Shown here one piece after another: positions 22,690-34,748 of a DNA stretch of 64,000 bases (positions within the stretch are counted from its first letter, which is position 1; every line of letters begins with the position of its first letter). The notes beneath the pieces were generated by a model, which worked only from the letters and a program-made list of their open reading frames with translations, made no database searches and had not been told where the DNA came from. The translations under genes were made by a program, and so were the position numbers. Source of the DNA: Trissonchulus latispiculum (lineage: Eukaryota; Nematoda; Enoplea; Enoplida; Ironidae); assembly GCA_030248195.1 (NCBI GenBank), contig JASAND010006560.1, positions 1 through 64,000 of the forward strand, in the 5' to 3' direction.

Positions 22690-24900
22690 TTCCCGGTGAA
22701 CATTTGAAATTTGGGTGCCGGTGTCAGATATGTTTCGAGCATAACTCAAAATTGCCAAAGCCGATCGAGTCGATTGAGACAGTTTTGGAAAGAGGACACA
22801 TAGCGGAGTCCAACGATGTGTAAATCATCGGAATTAATTCAGTAGATATATGTAGAGAAACTGCTGAATCTTGGGTGCCGGTGTCGGCACCCAGATATTT
22901 TTCGAGCATAACTCAAAATTGCCAAGGCCAATCGAGTCGATCGAGACAGTTTTGGGAAGAGGACACCTAGACGCATCTACCCATGTGCCATTAGCCAGGT
23001 TCGGTCATATCTGTACAGATCAGTAACCGGACAAGTATAAGTTTGGCACTTCATTCTAGGATTCCAAATGCAACTTGCAAATTTTGAACTTAATCGAGCT
23101 GAAGTCAGTATGAGTACAGTAGAGCTCAGCAAGTCCGACTGGTTTACAATAGTATTGGGTTAGGCTATCCCGAAATGGAAGAGTTTGCCCGGTCCTCCCA
23201 TACAATGAGCTGGTGGGATTGAAAAAGTCATATTTTACCTGTTGACAACTGGTAAAATCGAGGTTTTTCGAGCATAACTCAAAATTGCCAAGGCAGATCG
23301 AGCTGATGGAGATAGTTTTGGAAAGAGCACACCTGGGGGATTCCAACGATGTGTGAATCATCGGAATTAATTCAGTAGATATATGTAGAGAAACTGCTGA
23401 ATCTTGGGTGCCGGTGTCGGCACCCAGATATTTTTCGAGCATAACTCAAAATTGCCAAGGCCAATCGAGTCGATCGAGACAGTTTTGGGAAGAGGACACC
23501 TAGACGCATCTACCCATGTGCCATTAGCCAGGTTCGGTCATATCTGTACAGATCAGTAACCGGACAAGTATAAGTTTGGCACTTCATTCTAGGATTCCAA
23601 ATGCAACTTGCAAATTTTGAACTTAATCGAGCTGAAGTCAGTATGAGTACAGTAGAGCTCAGCAAGTCCGACTGGTTTAGTATTGGGTTAGGCTATCCCG
23701 AAATGGAAGAGTTTTCCCGGTCCTCCCATACAATGAGCTGGTGGGATTGAAAAAGTCATATTTTACCTGTTGACAACTGGTAAAATCGAGGTTTTTCGAG
23801 CATAACTCAAAATTGCCAAGGCGGATCGAGCTGATGGAGACAGTTTTGAAAGAGGACACCTAGACGCATCTACCCATGTGCCATTAGCCAGGTTCGGTCA
23901 TATCTGTACAGATCAGTAACCGGACAAGTATAAGTTTGGCACTTCATTCTAGGATTCCAAATGCAACTTGCAAATTTTGAACTTAATCGAGCTGAAGTCA
24001 GTATGAGTACAGTAGAGCTAAGCAAGTCTGGTTGGTTTACAATAGTATTGGGTTAGGCTGTCCAGAAATGGAAGAGTTTGCCCGGTCCTCCCATACAATG
24101 AGCTGGTGGGATTGAAAAAGTCATGTTTTTCCTGTTGAACTACTGGTAAATCGAGGTTTTTCGAGCATAACTCAAAATTGCCAAAGCCGATCGAGTCGAT
24201 TGAGACAGTTTTGGAAAGAGGACACCTAGACGCATCTACCCATGTGCCATTAGCCAGGTTCGGTCATATCTGTACAGATCAGTAACCGGACAAGTATAAG
24301 TTTGGCACTTCATTCTAGGATTCCAAATGCAACTTGAAAATTTTGAACTTAATCGAGCTGAAGTCAGTATGAGTACAGTAGAGCTAAGCAAGTCTGGTTG
24401 GTTTACAATAGTATTGGGTTAGGCTGTCCAGAAATGGAAGAGTTTGCCCGGTCCTCCCATACAATGAGCTGGTGGGATTGAAAAAGTCATGTTTTTCCTG
24501 TTGAACTACTGGTAAATCGAGGTTTTTCGAGCATAACTCAAAATTGCCAAGGCTGATCGAGCTGATGGAGATAGTTTTGGAAAGAGCACACCTGGGGGAT
24601 TCCAACGATGTGTGAATCGTCGGAATTAATTCGGTAGATATATGTACAGAAACCGTTGAATGTTGGGTGCCGGTGTCGGCTCCCAGATATTTTTCGAGCA
24701 TAACTCAAAATTGTCAAGGCGGATCGAGTCGATCGAGACAGTTTTGGAAAGAGGACGCCGAGATGCATCTACCCATGTGCTATTCACCCGGTTTGATTCA
24801 TATCCGTACAGATCAGTAACCGGACAATCATACAAGTTCACCCCGTAAATGGTATCTCCGGTGCCGAGGCCGGCACCCATTTCTTATTTAGTAAATAGTT
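22690..24900 (+). repeat. Satellite array 4: higher-order repeat of 167-bp and ~365-bp units
   Basis: The marker 'ttcgagcataactcaaaatt' occurs at 22734, 22901, 23267, 23434, 23795, 24160, 24526 and 24693. Spacings are 167, 366, 167, 361, 365, 366 and 167. Short units (S) hold the palindrome and a 'ggaattaattcrgtagatat' box. Long units (L) hold 'gtaaccggacaagtataag' and 'gtcctcccatacaatgagct'. The order is S-L-S-L-L-L-S. Sequence identity between L units is very high, indicating recent amplification. Confidence 0.93.
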
Positions 24901-25155
24901 AGTCAAAATGTAGTCATATGTTAACTTTATTGCATCATTGAACCTATTGCTGTCCTTAGCTGTAAAATTTTTGCTTGGGTGCCGACACCGGCACCCAAAG
25001 AAATGTTATTTTATTCGATAGAGTGGCTCTAAGAACTTGTACTGGCACTAGCAGTTGGGTGCCGACACCGGCAACATAGAGTGCCGACACCGGCACCAGT
25101 AGGGTGCCGACACCGGCACCCATTCTGAAACCTTGGGTGCCGACACCGGCATTCT
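24855..25155. repeat. Cluster of reversed palindromes, four ~25 bp apart
   Basis: GTGCCGACACCGGCAC-type palindromes, the reverse of the upstream form, occur near 24859, 24978, 25057, 25080, 25104 and 25136. The last four are almost adjacent. This closes the satellite region. Confidence 0.85.
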
Positions 25156-25481
25156 AATACTAACCTGAATAGGAATATGTACGTTGGACAACCGGCAATA
25201 TTGGTAAAATTCAGATTGCTGAAACTTCATTCCCCCTTACTGATAAATAAATATATAAATATATAAATATAAATTCGGTTCATTAGATGGCATGTTAAAA
25301 ACTGTTATCTAGCGGTTATGTCCGGGGAACTTTTGGGTTATCCTAAATTCTTGACGCAATCAAACAACTAAAATTTAGAACTTAGGTACAAACAGTCCTA
25401 AATTCTAAGTCCCAACCAGTGGATATGAACATTATAAATTGCAATTTTGCAACTCACGTAAATGATAAAGCGTCAATGTCC

Positions 25482-26527
25482 TTAAGGTGCTGGTTCGGGT
25501 ATTTGCAGCAAGTTTTGAAGGATTGTAATTTGCTCAATTCTTGGAATTCAACGATAATTTTTATATAATTTTAAAGCTTAGAATGTGCTTGTTACAGTTA
25601 GATAGGGTAGGACCTGCGTCATTTTAACTCTTCAACTTGAACATGCGATAACAAGAAAACAATTTTTTGAACATGGATTTCTCGAAATGAGGGAATGCTA
25701 AAGAAAAGCGACCAGTTCAGGTTTAAAAAGAAACGTCTTTCCGAGGGCTAATTTTTCCGAAATCTTTTAGTGATCAGATAAGCTCAAGATTTCGTGAAAA
25801 ATGTACATTTTGTCTAATTTTCGTCAATTTTTTCAAGTTTGAATGCTTATTTCTCTCGAACGGAAAGACAAAACGAGAAACCATGAAAAATAGCCCTCGG
25901 CCAATTGTCCCAAAAATGCGTGTCTAAAGCCGTTTTCTAGTTGGTTGCATGAGTCGAGAGAAATCCGTGTTTAAAACAATCTGGTTGCGATTTTCGAAAT
26001 TTCACATTTTCGTTGCTGTGCGTAGGCACAGATACCGCAGAGAGCTTCCGTTGGGCATAGCATGTGCTTTAGGACTACAAATATGATCAGTACTTGATTG
26101 ACGGACCAGCGCTGTTGAAACTGTCGAAATACTGCAATATTTGATTTTTCGAAAAATGGCCAGTATTGGACCTCGAAAATAATTTTCGCTGTTATCTCTT
26201 AAACCGTAAGGAGTCGAAGAATACTCTCAAGAGCAAAGTTGTAGGCCTTGGTGAGACGATTCGCATAATTATAAGTTCGTCCGTATAGGGTAATTACAGT
26301 GCAAGTTATGACGGATTAGAGCAAATTTTTCCAAAACTCAAATTTCCAAGTCGCAACTTTTCTAAAATCTTTTCTAGGCTAAATGATGTAATTGTAGCAA
26401 ATTTGAATGAATTTCAACGACAATTGCGCTTTTAAAGCCCAAAAGTACACGAACCTTCGTGTGATGATCATCACATTATGATGTCTAATGCAGCAAACAA
26501 CAACAACAACCCTTACCAGCACCTTAA
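25482..26527. mobile_element. TTAA-flanked element, 1.05 kb, non-autonomous
   Basis: Bounded by TTAA on both sides: TTAA|GGTGCTGGTTCGGG at 25482 and CCTTACCAGCACC|TTAA at 26527. Terminal repeats are short. TTAA targets are typical of piggyBac-type transposons, but the tips differ from the usual CCC start. The left part resembles 5350-5570 in intron 6 of copy B, so a decayed relative lies there. No coding frame is seen. Confidence 0.55.
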
Positions 26528-27299
26528 ACTATACAATATCTGGTTACAATATCTGGTTAAAAACCATATACATGCTGTTAGCTTTTATCTTTATGGACAT
26601 ATCAAAAATAATGTTTGATTCTACAAAACTTCTCAGATAAAATAAAATCCTCAGTTTACCAAAAACTAATCGAAACGTCAATGAAAAGTGAAAAGTGAAC
26701 AGTTACATTATTTTGTCTTCGTTTATTAATTTTTATTTTGCTCCGAGGAGGCAAATCTGATAATAAAAAGGAAAGTCCATAATTTAAAAACCACTGTTTG
26801 CTGCGTTCTAATGAACTAATTGCTTTCATTTTTTGAATGTTTAGCTGATTCGAGCCATAGAATTCTAGAATCATAGTGATAGATTTTATTGGTTGCAACC
26901 AGGAATCTGATTGGCTGTATAGTTGGACGTGCGTTAAAACAACAGTACCGAAATCAATAGTATCAAAAAACTCAGGGACGGAGATAAGCCAATAACCCAG
27001 TACCACTACATACAACGCGTGCCCAAATAAATAGTTACATTTTTTGTGTCTGTGGTGCTGTAGTGACAAATTACTTGCATTCATCTTGTATTATTCGTAT
27101 CACAAAAACCTAGTAATCACGTAGTATCCAGGAAGAAATGTCTACTACCAATGTACATTATAGGAAATCGAAAATGTACATGTACATTCTACCACCAAAA
27201 CAACCAAATACTTGTTAGCTAGATATTCTTTATTTGAGAAGCATATTTTTGCCATTCTCCAAAAACCATCCAAGCTTTAAAACAATCTATGCTAATCAT

Positions 27300-27305
27300 T
27301 TTATT
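27300..27305 (-). terminator. Poly(A) signal for the charged low-complexity ORF
   Basis: AATAAA on the minus strand 28 bases after the stop at 27333. Its position supports this being a transcript 3' end. Confidence 0.45.
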
Positions 27306-27332
27306 GTTCAAGCCAAAGAAAATACGTTTTCA

Positions 27333-28010
27333 TCAGTGATGCTTGTCCTTCTTCCCCCGTTTGTCATGCTTGCGCTTTCTGTCATCGTCATCATCATCAT
27401 CATCATCTTCCCGATCGCTGTCATGTTGTGCTTTTTGCCGGCGTTTTCCAGATCTCGACTCTTTGTCCTTCTTTTTTTCTCCTTCGTCATCGCTTCCGTG
27501 GTGTTTTTCCTTTTTATGTTTTCCTTCGTCGTCGCTTCCGTGGTGTTTTTCCTTTTTATGTTTTCCTTCGTCGTCGCTTCCGTGGTGTTTTCCCTTTTTG
27601 TGCTTTCCATCGTGTTTTCGATGCTTTTTATTGCCCTTGTCGTTGTCAGATTTCTTCTTGTCGTCATCATCCGGTTTGTCATTGTGGTTTTTCTTGTTGA
27701 CGTTGGCTTCGTGGTTGATGTTTACCTTGTTGCTGTTATTTTTGTTCTTGTTCTTGTTTTTGTTGTTATCATTGTTATGTTTGTTGTTGTGCTTGTCTGC
27801 AGCTACTTTTGCATGTTCACTGTGCGGTTGGTTCTTCTTGTCCTGAGCTTTCTTCGGAGCGTTCTCTAAAACATAACGCATTTTATCCGAGAAGGACCCC
27901 GGTTGAGGACCACGAAAGCATCTCCATATCTTCAACCAATGCTTCTCATACAGATTTCCAGTGGCACAAAATTCGCTTATCATATTTGGAAAGTTGCAGT
28001 ACATTGGCAT
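27333..28010 (-). CDS. Lys/His/Asp-rich low-complexity protein (225 aa)
   Basis: The first ~60 residues look globular (Trp, Cys and aromatic residues: EKHWLKIWRCFRG). The rest is disordered and highly charged: an Asn/Lys/His tract (residues ~75-105), three near-identical 14-residue units containing KHHGSDDEG (~130-175), then a Glu/Arg/Asp run with nine or more consecutive Asp and a KHDKRGKKDKHH tail. His/Asp-rich repeats often bind metal ions; Lys/Asp-rich tails also occur in nuclear and biomineral proteins. Neither is proven. The start (ATG 28008-28010) is uncertain, and the N-terminal part may instead be a spliced exon of the gene just upstream, whose stop lies only 97 bases away. The long plus-strand frames here are mirror images of the repeat. 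Confidence 0.6.
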   Translation of the reverse strand: MPMYCNFPNMISEFCATGNLYEKHWLKIWRCFRGPQPGSFSDKMRYVLENAPKKAQDKKNQPHSEHAKVAADKHNNKHNNDNNKNKNKNKNNSNKVNINHEANVNKKNHNDKPDDDDKKKSDNDKGNKKHRKHDGKHKKGKHHGSDDEGKHKKEKHHGSDDEGKHKKEKHHGSDDEGEKKKDKESRSGKRRQKAQHDSDREDDDDDDDDDRKRKHDKRGKKDKHH

Positions 28011-28106
28011 TCACATGGTTAACAAAAATGAGTCAGAAAAGAACAGAATGAAGGAAGGGTGGTTACAGTTCTAGTTCTAGTTCCGCAGAAAAAATGCTAG
28101 TGTATC

Positions 28107-29616
28107 TTAAACGAAAAATGGCCCAACATTTCCTGGAGATATTCTGAATTCCAGCGGACCGAATGATTTGGCTTTAACAGAGCTGGCTTCGGTTTTGGCG
28201 GACAATACGTCTTCGGATCAGGTTGGTTAGAAAAAGGTTACATTATTGAATTCAAATATTGTAAGGTCAAAATAATATCAGCTTACTTTTACCACCAGCA
28301 TTTCTAGTATTATTCTTGCCCTGCGGTGAACGCAAAGGTGATCTAGTTACAAACACTCGAAATCCCTAAACCAAGATTGAAAACAGTAGAGTATAGGCGT
28401 AGAAAACTTTTTGTTGAATAATTTGAACCCGTTGTAACAGATACTTTCAATTAATACAAAGTATGCAGTATATAAGGTATATATTATACACTACAAATGT
28501 AATAACACTTTTTAGTTCTAGTTGCTGGCGTATCTCTGAACTTATAACCATAACAAATCTAAAAATTGGCGAAACGGGAAATTATTACAAACGAGCAGGT
28601 TCGTGTAGGACGATAATTAATAATATATACCTTTGCTTTAAGCTTCTTCACTTCCTGATCAAATCGCTTACTACGGGAAGACGTCGCAAACAGAAGTTGA
28701 TTGGTCACATTTCCGTTCTGTTCCTCCAGATACGTTTCAGCCAACTTCAGAGCACGCAGGACGTTAGCCTTTTTCGATTCGCAGCACTGGAGGGCATTAA
28801 TACTGGCTAAATCGTAAGATGATGGCTATCACTGCGCAAATTTAACCCTATCCCTGCAAGTTAGTCCACGAAAATGAATAACATTTTTCAAATATTTACT
28901 GTCGCGTTCTTTAACTGAGACTATATCCCGAAATTTCAGTTCAGAATTTGAATTTGAAAGTTCTATTTGAACATATAAATTTCAGGGGTTTTTGGCAGGC
29001 TGAAAATTGGCAGTGCTGTAAAAAAATTTGGCACTTTTGCCAGAACATATTCAGTCGCTAGAAAAGTCAGTGTGAAGTTGCACAATTCAACGTCATCGTG
29101 CATTTTATGAATTGTCTGGATTATTTTGTTCTGAGCCTTTCAGATAAATTCAAAAATAAATCCAAATTCAAATTCAAAAATACCACTCTATCCCACGCTC
29201 AACACTGGCTGAATCTGCAGTTTTAGAAATGTGTTCATATTTCAGGGCTATATTTTGTGGAAATGCGATTATTTACACTTAACGGCATGATTATTTGGCA
29301 TTATTTATCTTATTTATCTACATTTAACAGAATTTAACAACTTTCATACAGCGGCGTCAGCATAACTTCAAGCTATTAATGTGGCAAACAATTATACCAA
29401 AATACAGTATAAATTACGTACCTACAACAGGCTTGGCTGTTTCGGCCAAGTCTTGTACAATCTTTGGCTTCGATCCAAAGCTCATGACCCCGGCTCGGGA
29501 GCCCCGCGGCATTCGACTCGCCAATCGAGCAGACTGATGCTTAAATTTTTCAAAGGCTTGCTTTCCGACATCCTCAGAATTTTCGAGGCAAAACAGTACA
29601 TCTCTACTGTTCTTAG
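28107..29616 (-). CDS. Helical protein of unknown function, last four exons
   Basis: Exons 29422-29616, 28631-28806, 28287-28320 and 28107-28210 join in phase (1 in; 1, 0, 1) into at least 167 residues ending in a stop. Acceptors are good in the first three (TTTATTTCAG, GATTTAG, CACCGCAG) and donors are GTACGT, GTATAT and GTAAGC. The middle (ANVLRALKLAETYLEEQNG, KRFDQEVKKLKAK) is helical and resembles in style the N-terminal four-helix bundles of MLKL/HeLo-type proteins, but this is only an impression. The C-terminus is Ser/Lys-rich. The 5' exons lie right of 29616 and were not found. Very high confidence that it is coding, low on identity. Confidence 0.6.
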
Positions 29617-30019
29617 CTGAAATAAAAAATGCTAACGTCAATTTTACATTACCTGTCAGCCTTTACTCAAAACAGGCTGTCTGTATAGTATACTGATGTA
29701 GAGATTTAAATATGTAAAGGAAATTTTTGACTAACTAAAGTGATCTCAGGCAGGTTGGATGTGTCTAGGGCTGATTACGAATCCGCTCAATTTCACTAAC
29801 CGACTAAAACTAAATAAAACGGATAATCTCACTAGTCTATTATTTGAGAAACAAAAGGCATGTCAAAGCATGTCTTGGCAAGGCAGTAGAAAATTTACAA
29901 CACCCGCTCAGAAGACCTCACACAATCACTAGACTGTACTTGATAAAAATTCCTACCAAACACTGCATTAAAACGTGGTGCAAAATGCTCACAGGGCGTT
30001 TAGGCTAAATTGACCAATA

Positions 30020-30310
30020 AAAGGTAAAAAGGGACAAGGGGTGTCGGTGCTCATTCCCGGATGCACAGCCGCTGAGCCAGGAGTGTCACCTCAAATCATG
30101 ACTGCATCCGTGGAAGTGTAAATAGTGAGGTCAGGGAGTTGAACCACAGCACCGCCATTATTACAAAAGACTGGCGCAATGTAACACAAACCCTGACTGC
30201 CCTAGAGATATTGTCCAGGCGGCTCTCTTTTAAACCCGGGACGAGCCTCGCCAGGTTTGGGGGAGTATGAATTTTTGGGGGACGCCGGACCGACTGGCGC
30301 CTGAATGAAA
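30020..30310 (-). repeat. tRNA-like dispersed repeat, with relatives at 42840-42925 and 50390-50580
   Basis: 'gacaaggggtgtcggtgctc ... gagccaggagtgtcacctca' (30034-30115) recurs at 42840-42925. 'gactggcgcaatg ... tccaggcgg ... ttttgggggacgcc' (30168-30290) recurs at 50435-50550. The minus strand of the 50-kb copy has tRNA-like A- and B-box words (TTAGCGTCCATTGCG; GGTTTAAGTCCC). Likely a SINE family. Confidence 0.5.
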
Positions 30311-32479
30311 GGGGGAGATTGGACTGATAGACTCGCTCAGACGTACTCCAGGCTAGCCCCAGAGCGTCTACATAAAATTTTAGAGTTAGCTCAGCAATAA
30401 AGATAATTAACTAAAGATGGATTGGACAACTGGCGATTTACTAGAGAATGCAAAAAGGAAAGCAGACGGGTTAGATGAAAATTAACGAACAAATCAACTT
30501 ACTGGCTACCAATAAGAAATCGGGGGAGGGGAGACAGAAATGTAAGAAATGGGGGAGGAACGGGAGAAATTTGGGAAAATGGAGACTGAACACCAAAAAA
30601 TTAAAGAGGGAATGTGAGTTGAGTTAAATAAAAAGGGATTAAAAGTCAGTGGAGGTTAGATTAGTTCGGGCGAACCCCAAATGAAAAAGGATAATCAACG
30701 GAGCCCCAAAAAATTTAGAAATCGCCGTACGCGTCGAAAGAAAGGTCACAACTGAAAGTGGTGTGACTAATGATTACAAGTGGGAATGTGCATTGCGAAA
30801 TATGGACTGATATAAGTAAATTTTGACGTTCAACCTCCGACAAGACAAAAATAAAGACATTTCCATGTTGTGTTATCTTTACGGTTATTTAAAGAAATGG
30901 ATAATTTTGATGTTATCGCGAAAGTTAATCATGAAGATAGCACTACATTATGAAATATACGTCACAAATACCAGTCAATGCAGTAAATGATTAAATAACA
31001 ATATTAACCGTTTTTAAAGGGAGTTTATGGGTTTTACAGGGAATTTTAGGAATTTTTAAGGTGAAAATCACGAAATGCTTCGTGAAAAGAAATTGGAGGA
31101 GAGGTAGTAGCGTCTTCCGCTACTGCCTATCTATACTACAGAAGGGATGCCGGCCCTTGATGGCGTCACAACTACACGGACTCCTGTTACCTTCCCACAA
31201 TAGTGGCACCCATTTACCGACCGGCGACCAATACATTTCAATTAATACCGCCTTCGTTACCTGGTTCACAGTTTGTATTAAGGTATATTCAGTATTTGCA
31301 TGAATTGATTCGTTGTTTGCTTGGTTTGTTGGCTTGCAATGTCTTTGTGGTTGGGAAAATAGGCAATGCTAATACCAAACCTAATCGGATTCTTTTCGCT
31401 TAATATTTCTATACATGGTTATAAGTTTAAGTTGTAAGTCTAAGCTTCACCAACAATGTCACCAATAAAGCTTGCTAAAGCGGTGATTCCTTTTGGGCAC
31501 ATATTATTGGTTGACGGTTCAAATCAAGGTGAAATTTCATGAAACTTTCCAAAATAAGGGACTGGTTCAAAATTATTTCTCCATGAAAACGTATAAACGT
31601 ATATACGTTTCATTTATACGCCTTGAAAGCGTATTTTCCAAATCTTCCTGGTTGCAGACATTGTGGCTGTATGTTAAATTTGTCCTTTGTATGCTGTTTC
31701 CGACACGCACGCTTACAATGAAAGCTCAGGTTTTTATCACGAAAAAGAACTTCAAATCTCCGAGCTTCAATGACTTTAGACAAAAAAATCGCATCAGAAA
31801 GCGTATATACGTTTCCAATTAAAGCGTATCAAAAATTACGTATATACGCTTTCATTTTTGAACCTGTCCCTAAGTTCTTTAGCATTCTCATTCTAACACC
31901 CTCCGCGCAATCCCGCTTCAAAAAGTTGACTTCTCCGTTCGGGGCGGTTTTTGCCAATGTTAGATATGTAGACAGTAGCTGTTTATTTATTCGAAGATCT
32001 TGTTGAGCTCTACATTTTTGCTTTTTGAAGTGTCCGGGGACTCCTGCACAGTTCTATACTTCCGAACAAAATGGGCCAATGCTACCAGTTTTCAGCAGCA
32101 CTGCTTGGTTTCTTGCACAATAATGCGTTGTATGCAAGCAAAATTTGTCAGTCTATTGTCTATGCTGCATTTCCTTAAAGCGGAGGGAAAGTTCTTCATT
32201 AGCACAGAATTTCAAGTACTGCTTTATGGAGGAGTGAAACCTAGCCAGCAGAGATTACAGCTCTGATGTAGTTATTTATATTTCTTGGAAATTTTTGTTT
32301 CAATTACACTGACTGGCTCTGGCCGTTGTAAGTTGAAAAATTTCAGAAAAAATGTCTGCAATACATTAAAAATATTTCTAACATTATGGAATGAGTATTG
32401 AATCAGCATAATTGGTTTTCAGAAAGACACTGTATTGACTGACTGTTTCTAACTTTAAGTTTTATTTAAAGGTTTTTAA

Positions 32480-34232
32480 GGTGGTGATTCCTTTTGGGCA
32501 CATTTTTTGTTTGGCGGCGCAAACCAAGATGAAATTTGATGAAACTTTCCGAAATAAGTTCTTTTAGCGCTCTAACACCCTCAGCGCAATCCCGATTCAA
32601 AAATTCGAGATTTCCGGTCAGAGTGGTTTTTCCCAATTTCTGAACGTTTGGCAGCTGCTATACGGTTATAACTATATTCATTCGAAAGGTCTCATTAAGC
32701 TTCACATTTTTGCTTTTCAAAGCAAGTTTCTAGCTTTTGTCTACCGTGAGATATAGATGTTTTTCTTGTTTTGGCTTCGAAAACTTGTCATTTTTGCAGA
32801 AATCAAATTATCCAACATTTCTTGAACTACGCAAGCCGTAATACCAAACTAATGGCGTCGATCTGAAGGTCTCACAGGGACAAATTATCCGACGCATGAT
32901 CGTCTTTCAACTGCGGTGATAATTCTGTATACGCACACTTGCACTGAGACTTGAGTGCACTCAATGCATCTAATTCCGTAGACGCACACTAGACTTTAAG
33001 TTAGAATTTAAACTGGTAAGAGTGACCTTTTGCAGAAGGCATCTAATTCCGTAGACGCACACCTGTTGAATAGTAACAGTAATGAGGGAAAATTTTGTTT
33101 TTTGGAAATGAAGTTAATGAAATAAAGTAGGAAACTGGCTTTAGTATAGTTACACCGCATCAAACAAGCAACATAATAGTGCTTTTCAAACAACGAACAG
33201 GCAAGCAATAAGCAGCAAAAAATTGTCAGCAAAAATTTATTAAACTTAAAATTAATCTTAAAATTAAAAAAAGTTAGAAAATTCTGCTTGTTGTTTGCTG
33301 ACAAGTTTTTGCTGCTTATTGCTTGCCTGTTCGTTGTTTAAAAAGCACTATTATGTTGCTTGTTTGATGCGGTGTAACTATACTAAAACCACTTTCCTAC
33401 TTTATTTCATTAACTTCATTTCCAAAAAACAAAATTTTCCCTCATTACTGTTACTACTCAACAGGTGTGCGTCTACGGAATTAGATTCCTTTTGCAAAAG
33501 GTCACTCTGACCAGTTTAAACTCTAACTTAAAGTCTAGTGTGCGTCTACGGAATTAGATGCATTGAGCGCACTCAAGTCTCAGTGCAAGTGTGCGTATAC
33601 GGAATTATCACCTTCAACTGCTATTCTGTAGGCTGCTATCATAAAAATGTAGTTTTTGCAAAATCACGACCAATGTTTTTCCAAACATTGTGGAGCATTC
33701 ACCATGCAAGCTGGAGGGCTGCTACTGAACTAATGTGTTCTGCACAAATATACCCAGGGACGATTTTTTAGTTGCCCCGATTGCTGCTTCCTAGCTAAAG
33801 TAATCGCTTGGCAAATTTGGAAAAAGTAGGCAAAATCCGGGTTACGCACACATTTCAGCTTATTTCTCTATAACGAAGAGCGATTTCACAATAAGTAAAA
33901 AATCGTCCCCAGCTATTTGATGGAATCTAAACAAATAAACCCCATTTGATCCAGACTGAATCAAATGGGTTAAAACCAGCTATTTGATGGAACTATCGAA
34001 TGATCTAACCGATGTCTCGCGAAAAAGTTTACTTGAGTCTGCAAAAATTCTGGAAAATTATACTTCTTCTAAAATGTGTTAAAAATATTTTAGAAAAGCA
34101 ACATTAGTTTCGTAGCATGCATTAAAGAGAGAAAATGTCAAGCTACATTTTGACATAAAATTGCTTCTTAACTCCAAGTAATGAATGAGTAATAATAGTG
34201 CGAACTTTATGTGACCAAAGGGAATCACCACC
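32480..34232. mobile_element. Inner TTAA-flanked element
   Basis: TTAA (32476-32479) precedes GGTGGTGATTCCTTTTGG and TTAA (34233-34236) follows CCAAAGGGAATCACCACC. The tips match as an 18-bp inverted repeat with few differences. Its right half matches the element at the window start. It has itself been hit by the fold-back element at 32915-33612. Confidence 0.75.
32915..33612. mobile_element. Mutator-like fold-back element with 9-bp target duplication
   Basis: Arms 32915-33232 and 33294-33612 are near-perfect inverted copies (~318 bp) around a 61-bp centre. The 9-bp sequence TTCAACTGC stands directly before and after it (32906-32914 and 33613-33621). Long terminal repeats plus a 9-bp duplication are typical of Mutator-like elements. 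Arms hold repeated GTGCGTCTACGGAATTAG words. The 71-98-codon frames on both strands are mirror images from the arms. Confidence 0.85.
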
Positions 34233-34432
34233 TTAAATTAGATTTATTGTAAAACTGGCTTTTGATATTAGAAAGACGTTAGAAAGAAACATTTAATTTA
34301 TTCCTAAGTTTTGGATCTCTTTAGCTGTTAATTTAACTAACTTTAACAATCCCTCCAACTCCTTTGGGGTAAATTGGGGTCATTTGTATTAAAATGTATA
34401 CAAAGGTTGGTGAATGTTACAGAAGTTATCTG

Positions 34433-34748
34433 GGGCCAATGTTATCAAAACCGGGTTGAGTTCAACCCGTGTTGAACCCATTTTTGGGTTCAACCCCAAA
34501 ATTTTGGGGTTGGCTAAACCCCGATGTTCAACCCTGTGTTATCAAACATTTTGGGGTTGACCTATCTTAACCTGCGTTAATTCGGTATATCTCAACCCAG
34601 TTTTTAATCTCAACCCTGCTTTCAACCCGGATTAATTCAACCCTATTTTGATAACACCTTGGTCAAAGGTTTCAACCCAATCTCAACCCGGGTTCTCAAC
34701 CCGGGTTGAGGTTTCAACCCGGGTTGAAACGCTTGATAACATCGGCCC
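34433..34748. mobile_element. Harbinger-like MITE, 316 bp, CTG duplication
   Basis: Tips GGGCCAATGTTATCAA and TTGATAACATCGGCCC with CTG on both sides (34430-34432, 34749-34751). The interior is built of GGGTTGA/TCAACCC words. A 3-bp CWG duplication is known for animal PIF/Harbinger transposons. Confidence 0.75.

Noticed and set aside
23056..24880. Minus-strand frames of 60-128 codons (LEKYLGADTGTQ...)
   Set aside because: Products of the higher-order satellite; they repeat with the 167/365-bp units.
19810..25155. CRISPR array
   Set aside because: Regular repeats with short palindromes, but the host is an animal, units are ~165 bp with conserved 'spacers', and there are no cas genes.
27234..27869. 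211-codon hydrophobic plus-strand frame (Val/Phe/Leu-rich)
   Set aside because: It is the mirror of the Lys/Asp/His repeat ORF on the minus strand; repeat codons read backwards give hydrophobic runs.
33008..33510. Two similar frames on opposite strands (LTIFCCLLLACSLFEKHYY)
   Set aside because: The two arms of the Mutator-like fold-back element, read from each side.
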